A stretch of DNA of 64,000 nucleotides from the NCBI GenBank assembly GCA_019873655.1, contig JAIOAU010000003.1, positions 1 to 64,000 of the forward strand. The letters run 5' to 3'. Under the pieces are notes generated by a model that was given only the letters and a program-made list of their open reading frames with translations, searched no databases and was not told where the DNA came from. This document shows positions 35,986-44,966 of this stretch, in pieces (the first letter of the stretch is position 1; the number at the start of each line of letters is the position of its first letter). A program made the position numbers and the translations under genes. The stretch comes from Chloroflexota bacterium. GTDB lineage: Bacteria > Chloroflexota > Anaerolineae > Anaerolineales > Villigracilaceae.

Positions 35986-36978
35986 CTACGTGATTGCGGG
36001 GAGAGAAGTTTCATTCCACTGCATCCACAACAGGGTGCGCTGCGCCTGGAAACCCGCCGCTTCGATCGAGGCGGCGTGAACGTCAGCAGGATAATCGAGC
36101 AGCAACTTCTGCCGCCAGGCCAATTGACGGCGGGCGTGGAGGAGCAGAGCGGTCACAGCCCGGCCGCAGCCATCGGGCGGAGCGGCCAGCCAGAGACGGT
36201 CACAATGGCCTGTTCCAGCCTGCCAACTGAGCGCCGCCAAGAGGCGCTCCCCCTCATGCACCGTCCAGTGACGGGTCTCGAAATCGAGAAACAGGCGATA
36301 GAAAGAGGGCAGCAAACCCGGACGCAACGAAAGCCAGGGCATGGACTGATACCAGGTCAGATGTTCCGGATAGGCTTGCTGCAACCAGTCCTGCTGCTCG
36401 CCCCAATCGCGCAAGGAGCGCCCCTCCACCGCCATGCCCAGGCCGTCGAGGCAGGCGCCGCGGTCGGGGATGGCCTGCCAGGTGGTGCGGCGGGCGCGCT
36501 CGCAGAATCCCAGGCTGAGGTAGAGGGCGATCGCGCCCGGGTTGTCGTCGCGGACATGGAGCCAGATTTCGTCGGCGCGTTTCTGGCGGGCGTGATGCAT
36601 GGCGGCCACCGTCAGGGCGCGGCCGATGCCGCGTCGGCGGTAATCGGGCCGAACGGCCACATTGGCGATCAAATAAATGCGCTTTCCCCTGCCCCTGTAA
36701 GGAATCAGACTGACATTGCCAATAATCTCCCCGTTTTCTTCCCAGACGTAGCCAGAGAGCGGCATGGAAACCGTCTCGACCGCCGTCGTCGCCCAGCGCA
36801 GAAAGACGTTGTCGCTCCCTGCTTTGCGCATTTGCTGAATATAGCGACGCCCATCGCTGTCGAGCGTGGCCGCAAAGCAGGTTTCGACCAGATCGGCCAC
36901 GGCCGGCAAGTCGCGCAGGATGTTGAGCGGACGCAGTTGCGGCGTTTGATTGAGAACAGGGGTGTTGAGGGCGGCCAT
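35986..36978 (-). CDS. GNAT family N-acetyltransferase, double-length
   Basis: Beginning at ATG 36978, the 330-aa protein has an N-terminal GNAT domain with the acetyl-CoA loop 'VRPDYRRRGIGRALTVAA' near residues 106-123 and 'NPGAIALYLSLGFCERAR' near 143-160. The C-terminal half is similar in size and may be a second, degenerate GNAT fold ('AVTALLLHARRQLAWRQKLL'). Substrate unknown. A longer reading starting from TTG at 37041 is possible. Confidence 0.78.
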   Translation of the reverse strand: MAALNTPVLNQTPQLRPLNILRDLPAVADLVETCFAATLDSDGRRYIQQMRKAGSDNVFLRWATTAVETVSMPLSGYVWEENGEIIGNVSLIPYRGRGKRIYLIANVAVRPDYRRRGIGRALTVAAMHHARQKRADEIWLHVRDDNPGAIALYLSLGFCERARRTTWQAIPDRGACLDGLGMAVEGRSLRDWGEQQDWLQQAYPEHLTWYQSMPWLSLRPGLLPSFYRLFLDFETRHWTVHEGERLLAALSWQAGTGHCDRLWLAAPPDGCGRAVTALLLHARRQLAWRQKLLLDYPADVHAASIEAAGFQAQRTLLWMQWNETSLPAIT

Positions 36979-37115
36979 TGAGTAATTCGACTTTATTCGC
37001 AATAACCGCCAGGGCGCGGAGAACGCCAAGAAAGATTCCAAATTCGCCAGGAGACGGCGTCAATTTTCATTTGCGCCTTGACGGTGAACATTATTCTGAA
37101 CAGTGTCTATTATAT

Positions 37116-37152
37116 CAAGAGACCCGGTCTCTTCGAGCGACCGGGTCTCTTG
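37116..37152. terminator. Perfect 13-bp hairpin beyond the DsbA-like gene
   Basis: CAAGAGACCCGGT (37116-37128) pairs with 37140-37152. It lies 11 bp after the stop of the minus-strand gene and has no U-tract. The same AGAGACCCGG / CCGGGTCTCT stem recurs at 57827. Confidence 0.55.
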
Positions 37153-37163
37153 GAAAAAATGCG

Positions 37164-37907
37164 CTACCGCCTCGCCAGGGCCGCCTCGATCGCGGCGGCT
37201 ATATCTTCATAACGGGTGGGCACGCGCACATCGTTGACGAAGACGGTCGGCGTGCCGGGAATGTTGCGCTCGATGCCGGCGACGAAGTCGGCCTGAATGA
37301 CAGACTCATAACGATTCTCGCGAAAACACTGTTCGAAGGCGTCCATATCCAGGTCAATGTCTTCGGCGAATAACAACAGCCTCGCATCGGAAAACGCGCC
37401 GCGATTTTCGCCGTTCCAGTTCTCGTAAAGGATGTCGTGATAATCCCAGAAGCGGCCTTGCTCGGCGGCGCACATCGCGGCGTTGGAGGCCTGGTCCGAC
37501 TCGCCGGGACCGCGGGCGCTATAAATGTAGTGCAGGCGGCCGCTGCCATCCTCGGCCGGGTAGTCGGCGCCGTCAATGAAGGGGAAGAAATGATAGGTGT
37601 AGAGGACCAATCCCCTTTCAACATACTCGCTGATGATGCGTGTCTCGATGCTGCGAGAATACTCCGCGCAGGCCGGGCATTGAAAGTCCTCCCAAACATC
37701 CACGCGCACCGGAGCGTCTGGTTGACCGACCGAAGGCCCATTGACGGGAGCATTGAATGTGCGCGGCTCATAGGCGCTGCGGCGGGCCAACGGCAGGATG
37801 AACGCCAAAGAAACCAGCACAGCGCCCACCGTGACCAATCCGACCGCCCACAGTCGAGAGATGAGTTTTTGTCTGCGGCGACGGGCCTGGATCTCTTTTC
37901 TGCTCAT
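37164..37907 (-). CDS. Membrane-anchored DsbA/thioredoxin-fold oxidoreductase
   Basis: The 247-aa protein has a basic N-terminus ('ARRRRQKLISRLW'), one signal-anchor helix ('VGLVTVGAVLVSLAFIL', about residues 22-40) and an extracytoplasmic thioredoxin-like domain. The active site is 'DFQCPACAEY' (CPAC) near residue 77, and the cis-Pro loop is 'IPGTPTVFVNDV'. It probably makes or shuffles disulfides in exported proteins, which would suit the Cys-rich secreted proteins in this window. GAGGAG precedes the ATG; the open frame further upstream is not used. Confidence 0.9.
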   Translation of the reverse strand: MSRKEIQARRRRQKLISRLWAVGLVTVGAVLVSLAFILPLARRSAYEPRTFNAPVNGPSVGQPDAPVRVDVWEDFQCPACAEYSRSIETRIISEYVERGLVLYTYHFFPFIDGADYPAEDGSGRLHYIYSARGPGESDQASNAAMCAAEQGRFWDYHDILYENWNGENRGAFSDARLLLFAEDIDLDMDAFEQCFRENRYESVIQADFVAGIERNIPGTPTVFVNDVRVPTRYEDIAAAIEAALARR

Positions 37908-38028
37908 GAATTCTCCTCGTTGCTCCTTCAGGATAAAAAGCAGGGAGATTTTGCCATAATCAAGGAGATTTGTCCAGTTGAAATCGTCGGCCATCGCTGG
38001 ACAGCGGCCCACGCGCCTCTTTAAAAGC

Positions 38029-38059
38029 GATGAAGAGGATGCCGGGCATCCTCTTCATC
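38029..38059 (-). terminator. Perfect 14-bp hairpin beyond the NBR1-Ig gene
   Basis: GATGAAGAGGATGC (38029-38042) pairs with 38046-38059 around a CGG loop, 20 bp past the stop codon of the minus-strand gene. Confidence 0.65.
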
Positions 38060-38079
38060 AGTCTATCTCTCGCTAGGAA

Positions 38080-40125
38080 TCAAGGGGTGTTGGTGGGCGT
38101 CGGGGTCGGCGTCTCGGTAGGAGTGGGAGTGCTGGTCGCCGTCTCAGACGGAGTGGCGGTGAAGGTCGGCGTGGGGGTCAGGGTCGCGCCCGAAGAGATC
38201 GAGGTCGGCGTCACGGTCGGAGTGGCGGCCGTCCCTGAGCGGGCGATGCGCGGCCCCACCCACAGCGCCCGGTCGCCGGCCGGCGACCCGTAGGCCTGAA
38301 CCGTCAGAATAAAAGTGACGCTCTGACCGGCCAGCGAGGAGAGGTCCACATCCATGCGATAGTACAACCCCTCGTAACGCTCCCGGAAGACGATCAGGGT
38401 TTGAATCGGGCCGCTGCCAATCCGGTAGTCGACGCGGAAGGTGACAAAACAGGCGGTCGCCCCATACTGACAGGAGACAATCGACTGGAAGCGGTCGCCC
38501 GCCTGAACCGCAAAGGCCGGATAGACCGCCTGAATGTAGCCATCGTTGATGGCCTGCGGCGAGACCAGCAGGCCCGGCCCGGCGGTGGTATTCCCCTCCA
38601 GGAGAGGCGCGTCCTGGCGGATGACGAAGCCGCGGCTGTCGCCATCCGAACCCGGACAGGGCAGCGCGCCCGCTCCGCTCGTCCACGTGGCCGAGCAGGC
38701 GTTGGCCGTAAAGTCGTAGGCTGTGCCGGGGCCGCTCGCCGAACCGGTGACGTTGATGTCCACCCAGAAGGCCACCGTCCCCGCCGAACCGACCCCAAAC
38801 GGGACGCCCGAAGCGTTGCGCAACTTCCAGTAGCCGCGATAGTGGCCGGCAACGCTGGGCGCGGTCATCGGGACGGAGAGATCCACCGTCTGCCCGGGGG
38901 CGACGCTGGAGGGCAGCATCAGGGTGCTCGGCGCGCCCATCTGGTCGCCGCTGACGAAGATCAGGGCGTAGCCGGTCGTCCAGGTGCAGGTGCCGGTGTT
39001 GCGCAGACGCCAGGTCTTGGTGAAGGAACTGCCGGCCGCCAGCGTAGCGCCGTCGGGGATGGTCACATCGGCGACGAAGGCCGCCCGGTCGCAGGCCGCC
39101 GGGACGGGCGTGGGGGTGGGAGTCGCGCCGCTGGGCGTGGTGGCCGTCGGCGGGGTGACGACCGCCCCGCTGCGGACGATGCGCGGCGCGCCCCAAATGG
39201 CCCGGTCGCCGGTCGGCGAGCCGTAGGCCGAGAGGGTCAGGATGAAGCGGACATTCTGGCCCGCCAGCGAAGACAAATCGATGTTGGCGCGATAGACCCG
39301 TCCCTCATAACGCTCGCGGAAGGTCCACAGCGTGCGCACCGCCCCGCTGCCGATTTGATAGTCCAGCCGATAAGCCACATAACAACTGGTCGCTCCATAC
39401 TGACAGCCGACCGTCGTCTGGAAGCGGTCGCCGGCCTGGACAGTGAAGGCCGGATAGATTCCCTGGATGAAGCCGTCCGTCACCGCCTGCGGCGCGACCA
39501 GCAGGCCGGGCGCGGTATCCGCCGCGCCGGTTTCCAGCGTGGGCGCATCCTGACGAATGACGAAACCGCGGCTGTCGCCATCCGAACCCGGACAGGGCAG
39601 CGCGCCCGCTCCGCTCGTCCAGGTGGCGGCGCAGGCGTTGGCGGCAAAATCATAGGCGACGCTGGCCGTCGAGGGAACGGTGATTTCGACCCAGAAGGCG
39701 CGGTCGGCCGCCGTCCCCCAGCCAAACAGGACGCCGGAGGCGTTGCGCAGTTTGAAGTAGCCGATGTAGCGGCCGGGGGTGGTCGGGGCAGTCAGGGTAA
39801 CGGAGATGTCCACCGTCTGACCAGGGGCAACATTGGCCGGCAGGTTGACCGCCGCCGGCGCGCCCATCTGGGTCCCGCTGGTGAAGACCAGGGCGTAACT
39901 AGTCGTCCAGGTGGTCGTGCCGATGTTGCGCAGACGCCAGGTCTTGGTAAAGACCGCCCCGGGCGCGACCGAAGCCCCGTCGGGGATGGTCACGTCGGCG
40001 ACGAACTGAATCCAATCGGGATTGGTCACGGCAGCAACGGAGGGCAGAATAGCCGACGCAGGCCCAAACTGGATGACCAGGATGGATATGAGGACGAGGG
40101 GGATCAAAACACGGCGCAGATTCAT
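38080..40125 (-). CDS. Secreted protein with two NBR1-type Ig modules and Thr/Pro-rich tail
   Basis: The 681-aa product has a signal peptide (1-25) and two nearly identical halves of about 300 residues (about 36-330 and 355-640). Each begins with an NBR1-Ig-like domain ('FVADVTIPDGA', 'FTKTWRLRN-GT-TWTT', 'APGQTVD-SV') and continues with a jelly-roll-like part sharing 'GSDGDSRGFVIRQDAP'. The tail is a (T/P/S)-rich linker ending in TP repeats. Such proteins are extracellular; a binding or structural role is likely. The start is ATG 40125 with GGAGGAA upstream. Confidence 0.8.
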   Translation of the reverse strand: MNLRRVLIPLVLISILVIQFGPASAILPSVAAVTNPDWIQFVADVTIPDGASVAPGAVFTKTWRLRNIGTTTWTTSYALVFTSGTQMGAPAAVNLPANVAPGQTVDISVTLTAPTTPGRYIGYFKLRNASGVLFGWGTAADRAFWVEITVPSTASVAYDFAANACAATWTSGAGALPCPGSDGDSRGFVIRQDAPTLETGAADTAPGLLVAPQAVTDGFIQGIYPAFTVQAGDRFQTTVGCQYGATSCYVAYRLDYQIGSGAVRTLWTFRERYEGRVYRANIDLSSLAGQNVRFILTLSAYGSPTGDRAIWGAPRIVRSGAVVTPPTATTPSGATPTPTPVPAACDRAAFVADVTIPDGATLAAGSSFTKTWRLRNTGTCTWTTGYALIFVSGDQMGAPSTLMLPSSVAPGQTVDLSVPMTAPSVAGHYRGYWKLRNASGVPFGVGSAGTVAFWVDINVTGSASGPGTAYDFTANACSATWTSGAGALPCPGSDGDSRGFVIRQDAPLLEGNTTAGPGLLVSPQAINDGYIQAVYPAFAVQAGDRFQSIVSCQYGATACFVTFRVDYRIGSGPIQTLIVFRERYEGLYYRMDVDLSSLAGQSVTFILTVQAYGSPAGDRALWVGPRIARSGTAATPTVTPTSISSGATLTPTPTFTATPSETATSTPTPTETPTPTPTNTP

Positions 40126-40308
40126 GGATATTCCTCCTTTCAGATGCCGCGAGGAAAATGGGGAACGCTGAAGGAACGTTCCTTTTGGTCTTTGACGTTC
40201 AGAAGACAGCCATAGTTCCAAAAAAGAACAGATTTCTCATAATAATAGCGCAAATTACGCGAATTGAATATCCCCCCGTCAGGCCACCTCGCCGCCCAGG
40301 CCGATCAC

Positions 40309-40340
40309 AAAGCGGCTCGTCCTCTCCGACAAGCCGCTTT
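40309..40340 (-). terminator. Hairpin beyond the carbamoylase gene
   Basis: AAAGCGGCT (40309-40317) pairs with AGCCGCTTT (40332-40340), 25 bp beyond the stop of the minus-strand amidase; no clear U-tract. Confidence 0.5.
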
Positions 40341-40365
40341 GAAGGCGCGAAGAAGCCGATGACAA

Positions 40366-41610
40366 TCAAAGAGCCAACTTCAACACCGTCTGCAACAGAA
40401 CGTTTGCGCCGGCGGCCAGGTCATCGGGGGAGGAATACTCGGCCGGAGAATGACTGACGCCGCCGCGGCTGGGGATGAAAATCATCGCCGTCGGGAAACG
40501 GCGCGCCAGAATCTGGGCGTCGTGTCCCGCCCCGGAGGTCATTCGACGGCAGGAGAGGCCAAGCGAGGCGGCCGCCGCCTCGATGACGGCGACCACGTCC
40601 GGGTCGCAGCGCGCCGGCGCGACGTAAACCAGGCGGCGGGTCTCGGCCTCGACCCTTTCTTCTGCCGCGACCCGCTGGATGAAGGCCGCCAGCCGCTGTT
40701 CGGCCTGCCGCAAGACGGCCTCATCGGGGTTGCGCAGGTCCACGCTCAGGCGCGCCTCGCCGGGGATGACGTTGATGACATTGGGCCGGAAAGCGATCAT
40801 GCCGCAGGTGGCGCGCTGGTCGGGGCCGAGTTCGGCGGCCAGGTCGCGCAGATACGCCGCGATGCGGGCCGCGGCCAGACCGGCGTCGCGGCGCAGGTCC
40901 ATCGGCGTGGTGCCGGCGTGGTTGGCCGCGCCGCGCAGGGTTACTTCCTGCCAGGAAATGCCGATGATGGCCTCGACCGCGCCGATGCAAATCCCCTCTT
41001 TCTCCAGAACCGGCCCCTGCTCGATGTGCAATTCGACGCAGGCATACGGCCGGACGGAAGCGCAGGGGAAGTCGCCAGCGTAACCGATGCGCCGCAATTC
41101 CTCGCCGAAGTTGGAGCCGTCGAAGCCGGTCACCGCCAGGGCCTCGTCCACGGAGAGATCGCCGACGAAGGCCAGGCTGCCCTGCATGTCGGGGGCGTAG
41201 CGGGCGCCCTCCTCGTTGGTAAAAGCGGCCATCAGGAGAGGCCGGCGGGTTCGGACGCCGCCCTCCTGCAGCGTTTGTAGCACTTCGAGGGCGGCCAGGA
41301 CGCCGTACGCGCCGTCATAGCGCCCGCCGGCGCGCACGCTATCGAGGTGCGAACCGAACAGGACGGGCGCCTCGTCCGATTCGCCGGCGCGAAATCCGAG
41401 CAGGTTGCCGACCTGGTCGATGCGCACATCCAGGCCGATTTCATTCATCCAGGCAACGAGCCGGTCGCGGCCGAGTTTGTCCTCGTCCGAGAGCGCCAGC
41501 CGGCTCACGCCGCCGTCGGGCGCGCCGCCCAGACGTCCCAACTCGTCCAGGCGGCGCAACAGGCGAGAAGCGTTAACTGTGAGAGGAGCGCCCATGGTTT
41601 CGGGAATCAC
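40366..41610 (-). CDS. M20-family N-carbamoyl-amino acid hydrolase / allantoate amidohydrolase
   Basis: A protein of about 414 aa with the M20 amidase motifs 'VLFGSHLDSVRAGGRYDG' (metal ligands His, Asp), 'TNEEGARYAP' (catalytic Glu), 'CVELHIEQGPVLE' and 'TSGAGHDAQI'. It hydrolyses N-carbamoyl amino acids or ureido acids. GTG 41610 gives a GTGA overlap with the upstream gene; ATG 41595 and TTG 41616 are alternatives. A dihydropyrimidinase-type hydantoinase that could supply its substrate is 20 kb away (59681). Confidence 0.87.
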   Translation of the reverse strand: MIPETMGAPLTVNASRLLRRLDELGRLGGAPDGGVSRLALSDEDKLGRDRLVAWMNEIGLDVRIDQVGNLLGFRAGESDEAPVLFGSHLDSVRAGGRYDGAYGVLAALEVLQTLQEGGVRTRRPLLMAAFTNEEGARYAPDMQGSLAFVGDLSVDEALAVTGFDGSNFGEELRRIGYAGDFPCASVRPYACVELHIEQGPVLEKEGICIGAVEAIIGISWQEVTLRGAANHAGTTPMDLRRDAGLAAARIAAYLRDLAAELGPDQRATCGMIAFRPNVINVIPGEARLSVDLRNPDEAVLRQAEQRLAAFIQRVAAEERVEAETRRLVYVAPARCDPDVVAVIEAAAASLGLSCRRMTSGAGHDAQILARRFPTAMIFIPSRGGVSHSPAEYSSPDDLAAGANVLLQTVLKLAL

Positions 41611-42818
41611 GCGCAAACTTTCTCGACGATGTGAATATTGTGCTTCTCCAACTCGGCCAGCAGGAAATCGTAGGCCTGGCCGTCAATGGCGTCCTCTGGG
41701 GCAACGATGCCCTTCTGCTGGACCATCCCCTTCGCCAAAATGACGCCGCCGATGGCCGCCGAGAAGCCGGTCACGCGCGCCATGGAGGTAAAGCCGTTCG
41801 GCTCGCCCTCGTCCCACATGTGATAGGTGATGCAAACATCTTTGCCGTCCTTCTTGCCCTCGACCGTGTTGTACATGACGCAGGTGTCCAGGTCGCCGGC
41901 CTTCGGCTCCAGTTTGGGAGTCAGCACCTTCGACAGGACCAGGCGCGGCACGAAGCAGTCCACCGGTTCCATATCGAGCATGCCGCACTCCTTGAGAGTC
42001 TGAATGGCCTGCCAGTGTCCGGGCCAGCGGACGGTCTTTTCGGCAAAATAGCCCAGATTGGGGCGGGTGTAAACGAACGACGGCATGCCGGGGGTGATGA
42101 AGCACTCCAGTTCCTCGTCGCGGCCCAGTTCGGTAAAGCGGAACGTTTCGTAGCCGTCCATGGCCTGGACGAGGGTCGGTTTGCCGTCCTGGATGATCTG
42201 GACTTTAATCATGTATTCCCGCAAGACGTGCGAAAAAGCCCAGGTGATCATGTACTTGAGCGGATGGCGGGCGGCCGCCTCCTTGCACGGAATGCCGCCG
42301 ACGCGCGCCACCGCCCGGCTGACGCTGTCCATCTGGCGGATGGCGTGGCCGACGGTGACATTGCTCAGGCCGGGGGCGAAGCCCATCCCGTCCAGGATGG
42401 TGATGCCCTTCTTCTCGGCCTGTTGATGAAGCCATTCGCCGTAATCAGCGTAACTCATGCCGTGACGGTTGAGGCCCTCGTCCTCTTCCACGTCCGGGCG
42501 GCGGTGGTACTCCTCCAGCACGTCCACGAAATTGACGCCGGCCTCGATGGCCGCTTCCAGCGCCAGATAACTGGTGCGGCGGGTCGGCAGGGTGCTGATG
42601 GCCACGTCGTAGCCGCGCATCATCGCGGCCACGGCCGAGGCGTCATTGATGTTGAGCGGATGAGTAGCAATCTTCTCGCCCAGCCAATGCCGCATGTCCT
42701 TCAAGCCGACCTCGTTGGCGTCGGCAATGCCGACCGTCTCGAAATCGTAATTCGTAACCAAATCCCATGCGACCGCGCGGCCGATCTTGCCACAACCTCC
42801 AATGACCAAAGCCTTCAT
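41607..42818 (-). CDS. Saccharopine dehydrogenase family (lysine-dehydrogenase-like) protein
   Basis: The 403-aa protein has an N-terminal Rossmann motif 'ALVIGGCGKIGRAVAWDL' and the family's 'NFVDVLEEYHRRPD' and 'GMGFAPGLSNVTVGHAIRQM'. It belongs with saccharopine reductase/L-lysine 6-dehydrogenase-like enzymes that oxidise a C-N bond with NAD(P)+; the substrate is not certain. AGGAGG lies before ATG 42818. Its stop overlaps the amidase start, linking both to amino-acid catabolism. The 188-bp gap upstream (42819-43006) holds no recognised element. Confidence 0.8.
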   Translation of the reverse strand: MKALVIGGCGKIGRAVAWDLVTNYDFETVGIADANEVGLKDMRHWLGEKIATHPLNINDASAVAAMMRGYDVAISTLPTRRTSYLALEAAIEAGVNFVDVLEEYHRRPDVEEDEGLNRHGMSYADYGEWLHQQAEKKGITILDGMGFAPGLSNVTVGHAIRQMDSVSRAVARVGGIPCKEAAARHPLKYMITWAFSHVLREYMIKVQIIQDGKPTLVQAMDGYETFRFTELGRDEELECFITPGMPSFVYTRPNLGYFAEKTVRWPGHWQAIQTLKECGMLDMEPVDCFVPRLVLSKVLTPKLEPKAGDLDTCVMYNTVEGKKDGKDVCITYHMWDEGEPNGFTSMARVTGFSAAIGGVILAKGMVQQKGIVAPEDAIDGQAYDFLLAELEKHNIHIVEKVCA

Positions 42819-43006
42819 AATGAAAACCTCCTGATGCTGCACCTGAAAGGATAGAAATCTTTCGAGAATGGCGATGCCCGCCAGCCTCTCATCAACTACA
42901 GGAAAAGCGCTGCGGCTCGTCTCCGAGAGTCAGCGCATTAACCTGCCTGCCTTCAGGGCGGCAGCAGACTCAGGGGGATGTAAGGGAAACAAAGACCCAT
43001 CCGCGT

Positions 43007-43501
43007 TTACTTCTTCCCAGCCAGCACCCGCTGACGGGTGTACGGAATCAGCCCGCCGGCGTCGATGATGGCCTGGCGCGCCTTGGGCAGGGGAACGATA
43101 TCGAAACTCTTGCCCTTGGTCTTGTTGATGACCTTGTCGGCGGTGATTTCGAGTTCGTCGCCCTCGTCGGCCTCGATCTCCGGGCAGATGACCGTCCGCA
43201 GGCCGAGGTTGATGGAGTTCTGCAGGAAGATGCGGGCGAAGTGCTTGGCCACCACCACCAGGTCGGGGCCTTTCAGGCAGGAGGCGGCCTGCTCGCGCGA
43301 CGAGCCGCAGCCGAAGTTCTTGCCCGCCACGATGACGCTGCCGGGCGGGATCTCGCCCTTCTTCAGCCGGGCGTTGAATTCGGCGTGGTCCGCAAAGGCG
43401 TACTGCGGCGTCTCGGTCGGCAGGACGGTGGCCATGTAGCGGCCGGGGTAGATGATGTCGGTCGAAATGTCATCGCCAAGTTTCAAAACGACTTTTGCCA
43501 T
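43007..43501 (-). CDS. leuD: Aconitase-superfamily small subunit (LeuD / homoaconitase type)
   Basis: The 164-aa protein has 'DDISTDIIYPGRYM' at the start and 'GKNFGCGSSREQAASCLKG' near residues 61-79, the substrate-binding swivel-domain signature. It pairs with the large subunit upstream to isomerise 2- and 3-hydroxy acids (isopropylmalate, homocitrate or methylcitrate-like). A separate small subunit and the 'YMATVLP' segment fit the LeuD/HacB group. Substrate cannot be fixed. Confidence 0.87.
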   Translation of the reverse strand: MAKVVLKLGDDISTDIIYPGRYMATVLPTETPQYAFADHAEFNARLKKGEIPPGSVIVAGKNFGCGSSREQAASCLKGPDLVVVAKHFARIFLQNSINLGLRTVICPEIEADEGDELEITADKVINKTKGKSFDIVPLPKARQAIIDAGGLIPYTRQRVLAGKK

Positions 43502-43589
43502 ATCAGCCTCTCTTTAACACGAAGGACACAAAGGTCGGCACAAAGCAAAAAATAAGCCCTTTGTGTTTCCTTCGTGACCTTTGTGTTTT
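43502..43589. repeat. Inverted/direct repeat unit in the leuC-leuD gap
   Basis: Sequences of the type CACGAAGGACACAAAGG occur on both strands around a T-rich centre: one arm at about 43519-43537, the reverse complement at about 43570-43589, plus a further CTTTGTGTTTCCTTCGTG copy. The gap consists almost entirely of this repeat. Confidence 0.65.
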
Positions 43590-44879
43590 TCAACGCTCCC
43601 GGCGCGGATCGGTGATGACGCCGGTCAGGGCGCTGGCGGCAGCCACCGCCGGGGAGCACAGGTAAACCTCCGAGTTGGGATTGCCCATGCGGCCCTTGAA
43701 GTTGCGGTTGGTGGTCGAAAGCGCCACCTCGCCGTCGCCGAGCGCGCCTTGATGCACGCCCAGGCACGGCCCGCAGCCGGAGTTGGCGACCAGCGCGCCG
43801 GCCTCCATCAGAGTCGTCAGGTAGCCCTTGGCCATCGCCTCGCGGAAGATGCGCCCCGAAGCCGGGAAGATCAACATGCGCACGCCGCGCGCTACCTTCT
43901 TGCCCTTCAGAATCTTCGCCGCTACCTCGATGTCGTCCAGCCGGCCGTTGGTGCAAGAGCCGATGACGATTTGCTGGATGGGCGTCCCGGCCACAGCGCT
44001 GACCGGCTTGACGTTGTCCACCGTGTGCGGACAGGCAATCTGCGGCTCCAGGCTGGAAACGTCGATCTCGACCACCTGGTCGTAGACCGCGTCCGGGTCC
44101 GGACCGAAGACGGCTACCGTTTCCCGGACTCCGGCCACCTCTTTGAGATAGCGCAGCGTCTCGGCGTCCGGCGGGACGATGCCGGAGGTCGCCCCGGCCT
44201 CGACCGACATGTTGCAGATGGTCAGCCGGCCGGAGGTGTCCATCTTGCGGATGGCCTCGCCGTGGAATTCGATGACCTTGAAGTTGGCGCCCTCGGCCGA
44301 GATTTTGCCAATCAGGTACAGAATCAAATCCTTCGGCAGGACGTGCTTGGGGAACTTGCCGGTCGCTACGACCTTGATGGTGCCGGGCACTTCCACGTTC
44401 AGCACGCTGCCCAGCGCCCAGACGGAGGCCATCTCGGTCGCGCCGATGCCGAAGGCGAAGGCTCCCAGCGCGCCGTGGCTGGTGGTGTGGCTGTCGGTGC
44501 CGACCACCACGCAGCCGGGGCGCACGTAACCGTTCTCCGGCAGAATCTGATGGCAGATGCCGCCCTCGTCGCCGCGGATGTCGTGGAACTTTGTAATCCC
44601 CTGCTTGGCGACGAACTCGCGCACCTTCTTCTGGTTGGTGGCGGTCTTGGAACTCTCGGCCGGGACGCGGTGGTCGAAGATGATGGCGATCTTCGACGGA
44701 TCCCAGACCCTAGCCTCCAGGCCGGTGTCCTTGTAGATTTCGAGGAACTGGTTCAGCACCAGCGCCGCGTTTTCGTGCGACATGGCCAGGTCCACTTTCG
44801 GCTCGACCACGTCTCCCGCCTTGACGGCGGCCTGGCCGGTGGCCCGCGCCAGGATTTTTTCGACCATTGTCATGCCCAT
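43590..44879 (-). CDS. leuC: Aconitase-superfamily large subunit (LeuC / homoaconitase type)
   Basis: A 429-aa protein with the [4Fe-4S] cysteines in 'VIGSCTNGRLDDIEVAA' and 'NSGCGPCLGVHQG', and 'GTDSHTTSHGALGAFAFGIG' of the active site. Its length fits the short LeuC/HacA type. It needs the LeuD-like partner downstream. Context (an isocitrate/isopropylmalate-type dehydrogenase, an HMG-CoA-lyase-like enzyme and a CoA-transferase) points to a pathway other than plain leucine synthesis. Confidence 0.88.
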   Translation of the reverse strand: MGMTMVEKILARATGQAAVKAGDVVEPKVDLAMSHENAALVLNQFLEIYKDTGLEARVWDPSKIAIIFDHRVPAESSKTATNQKKVREFVAKQGITKFHDIRGDEGGICHQILPENGYVRPGCVVVGTDSHTTSHGALGAFAFGIGATEMASVWALGSVLNVEVPGTIKVVATGKFPKHVLPKDLILYLIGKISAEGANFKVIEFHGEAIRKMDTSGRLTICNMSVEAGATSGIVPPDAETLRYLKEVAGVRETVAVFGPDPDAVYDQVVEIDVSSLEPQIACPHTVDNVKPVSAVAGTPIQQIVIGSCTNGRLDDIEVAAKILKGKKVARGVRMLIFPASGRIFREAMAKGYLTTLMEAGALVANSGCGPCLGVHQGALGDGEVALSTTNRNFKGRMGNPNSEVYLCSPAVAAASALTGVITDPRRER

Positions 44880-44966
44880 ACGATTGTTCCTCCTGTAGGA
44901 CAGGCTTTCAGCCTGTCCATAGACTTTCTAACCTGTCCATGCAGACAGCCCGGAAAGGCTGTCCTA
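44880..44966. repeat. REP-like hairpins in the leuC-CoA-transferase gap
   Basis: GGACAGGCT / AGCCTGTCC forms a hairpin with a TTC loop (about 44898-44918). The outer GTAGGACAG (44895-44903) pairs with CTGTCCTAC near 44960-44968, so the gap is a nested 75-bp inverted-repeat unit overlapping the end of the upstream gene. Confidence 0.7.
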
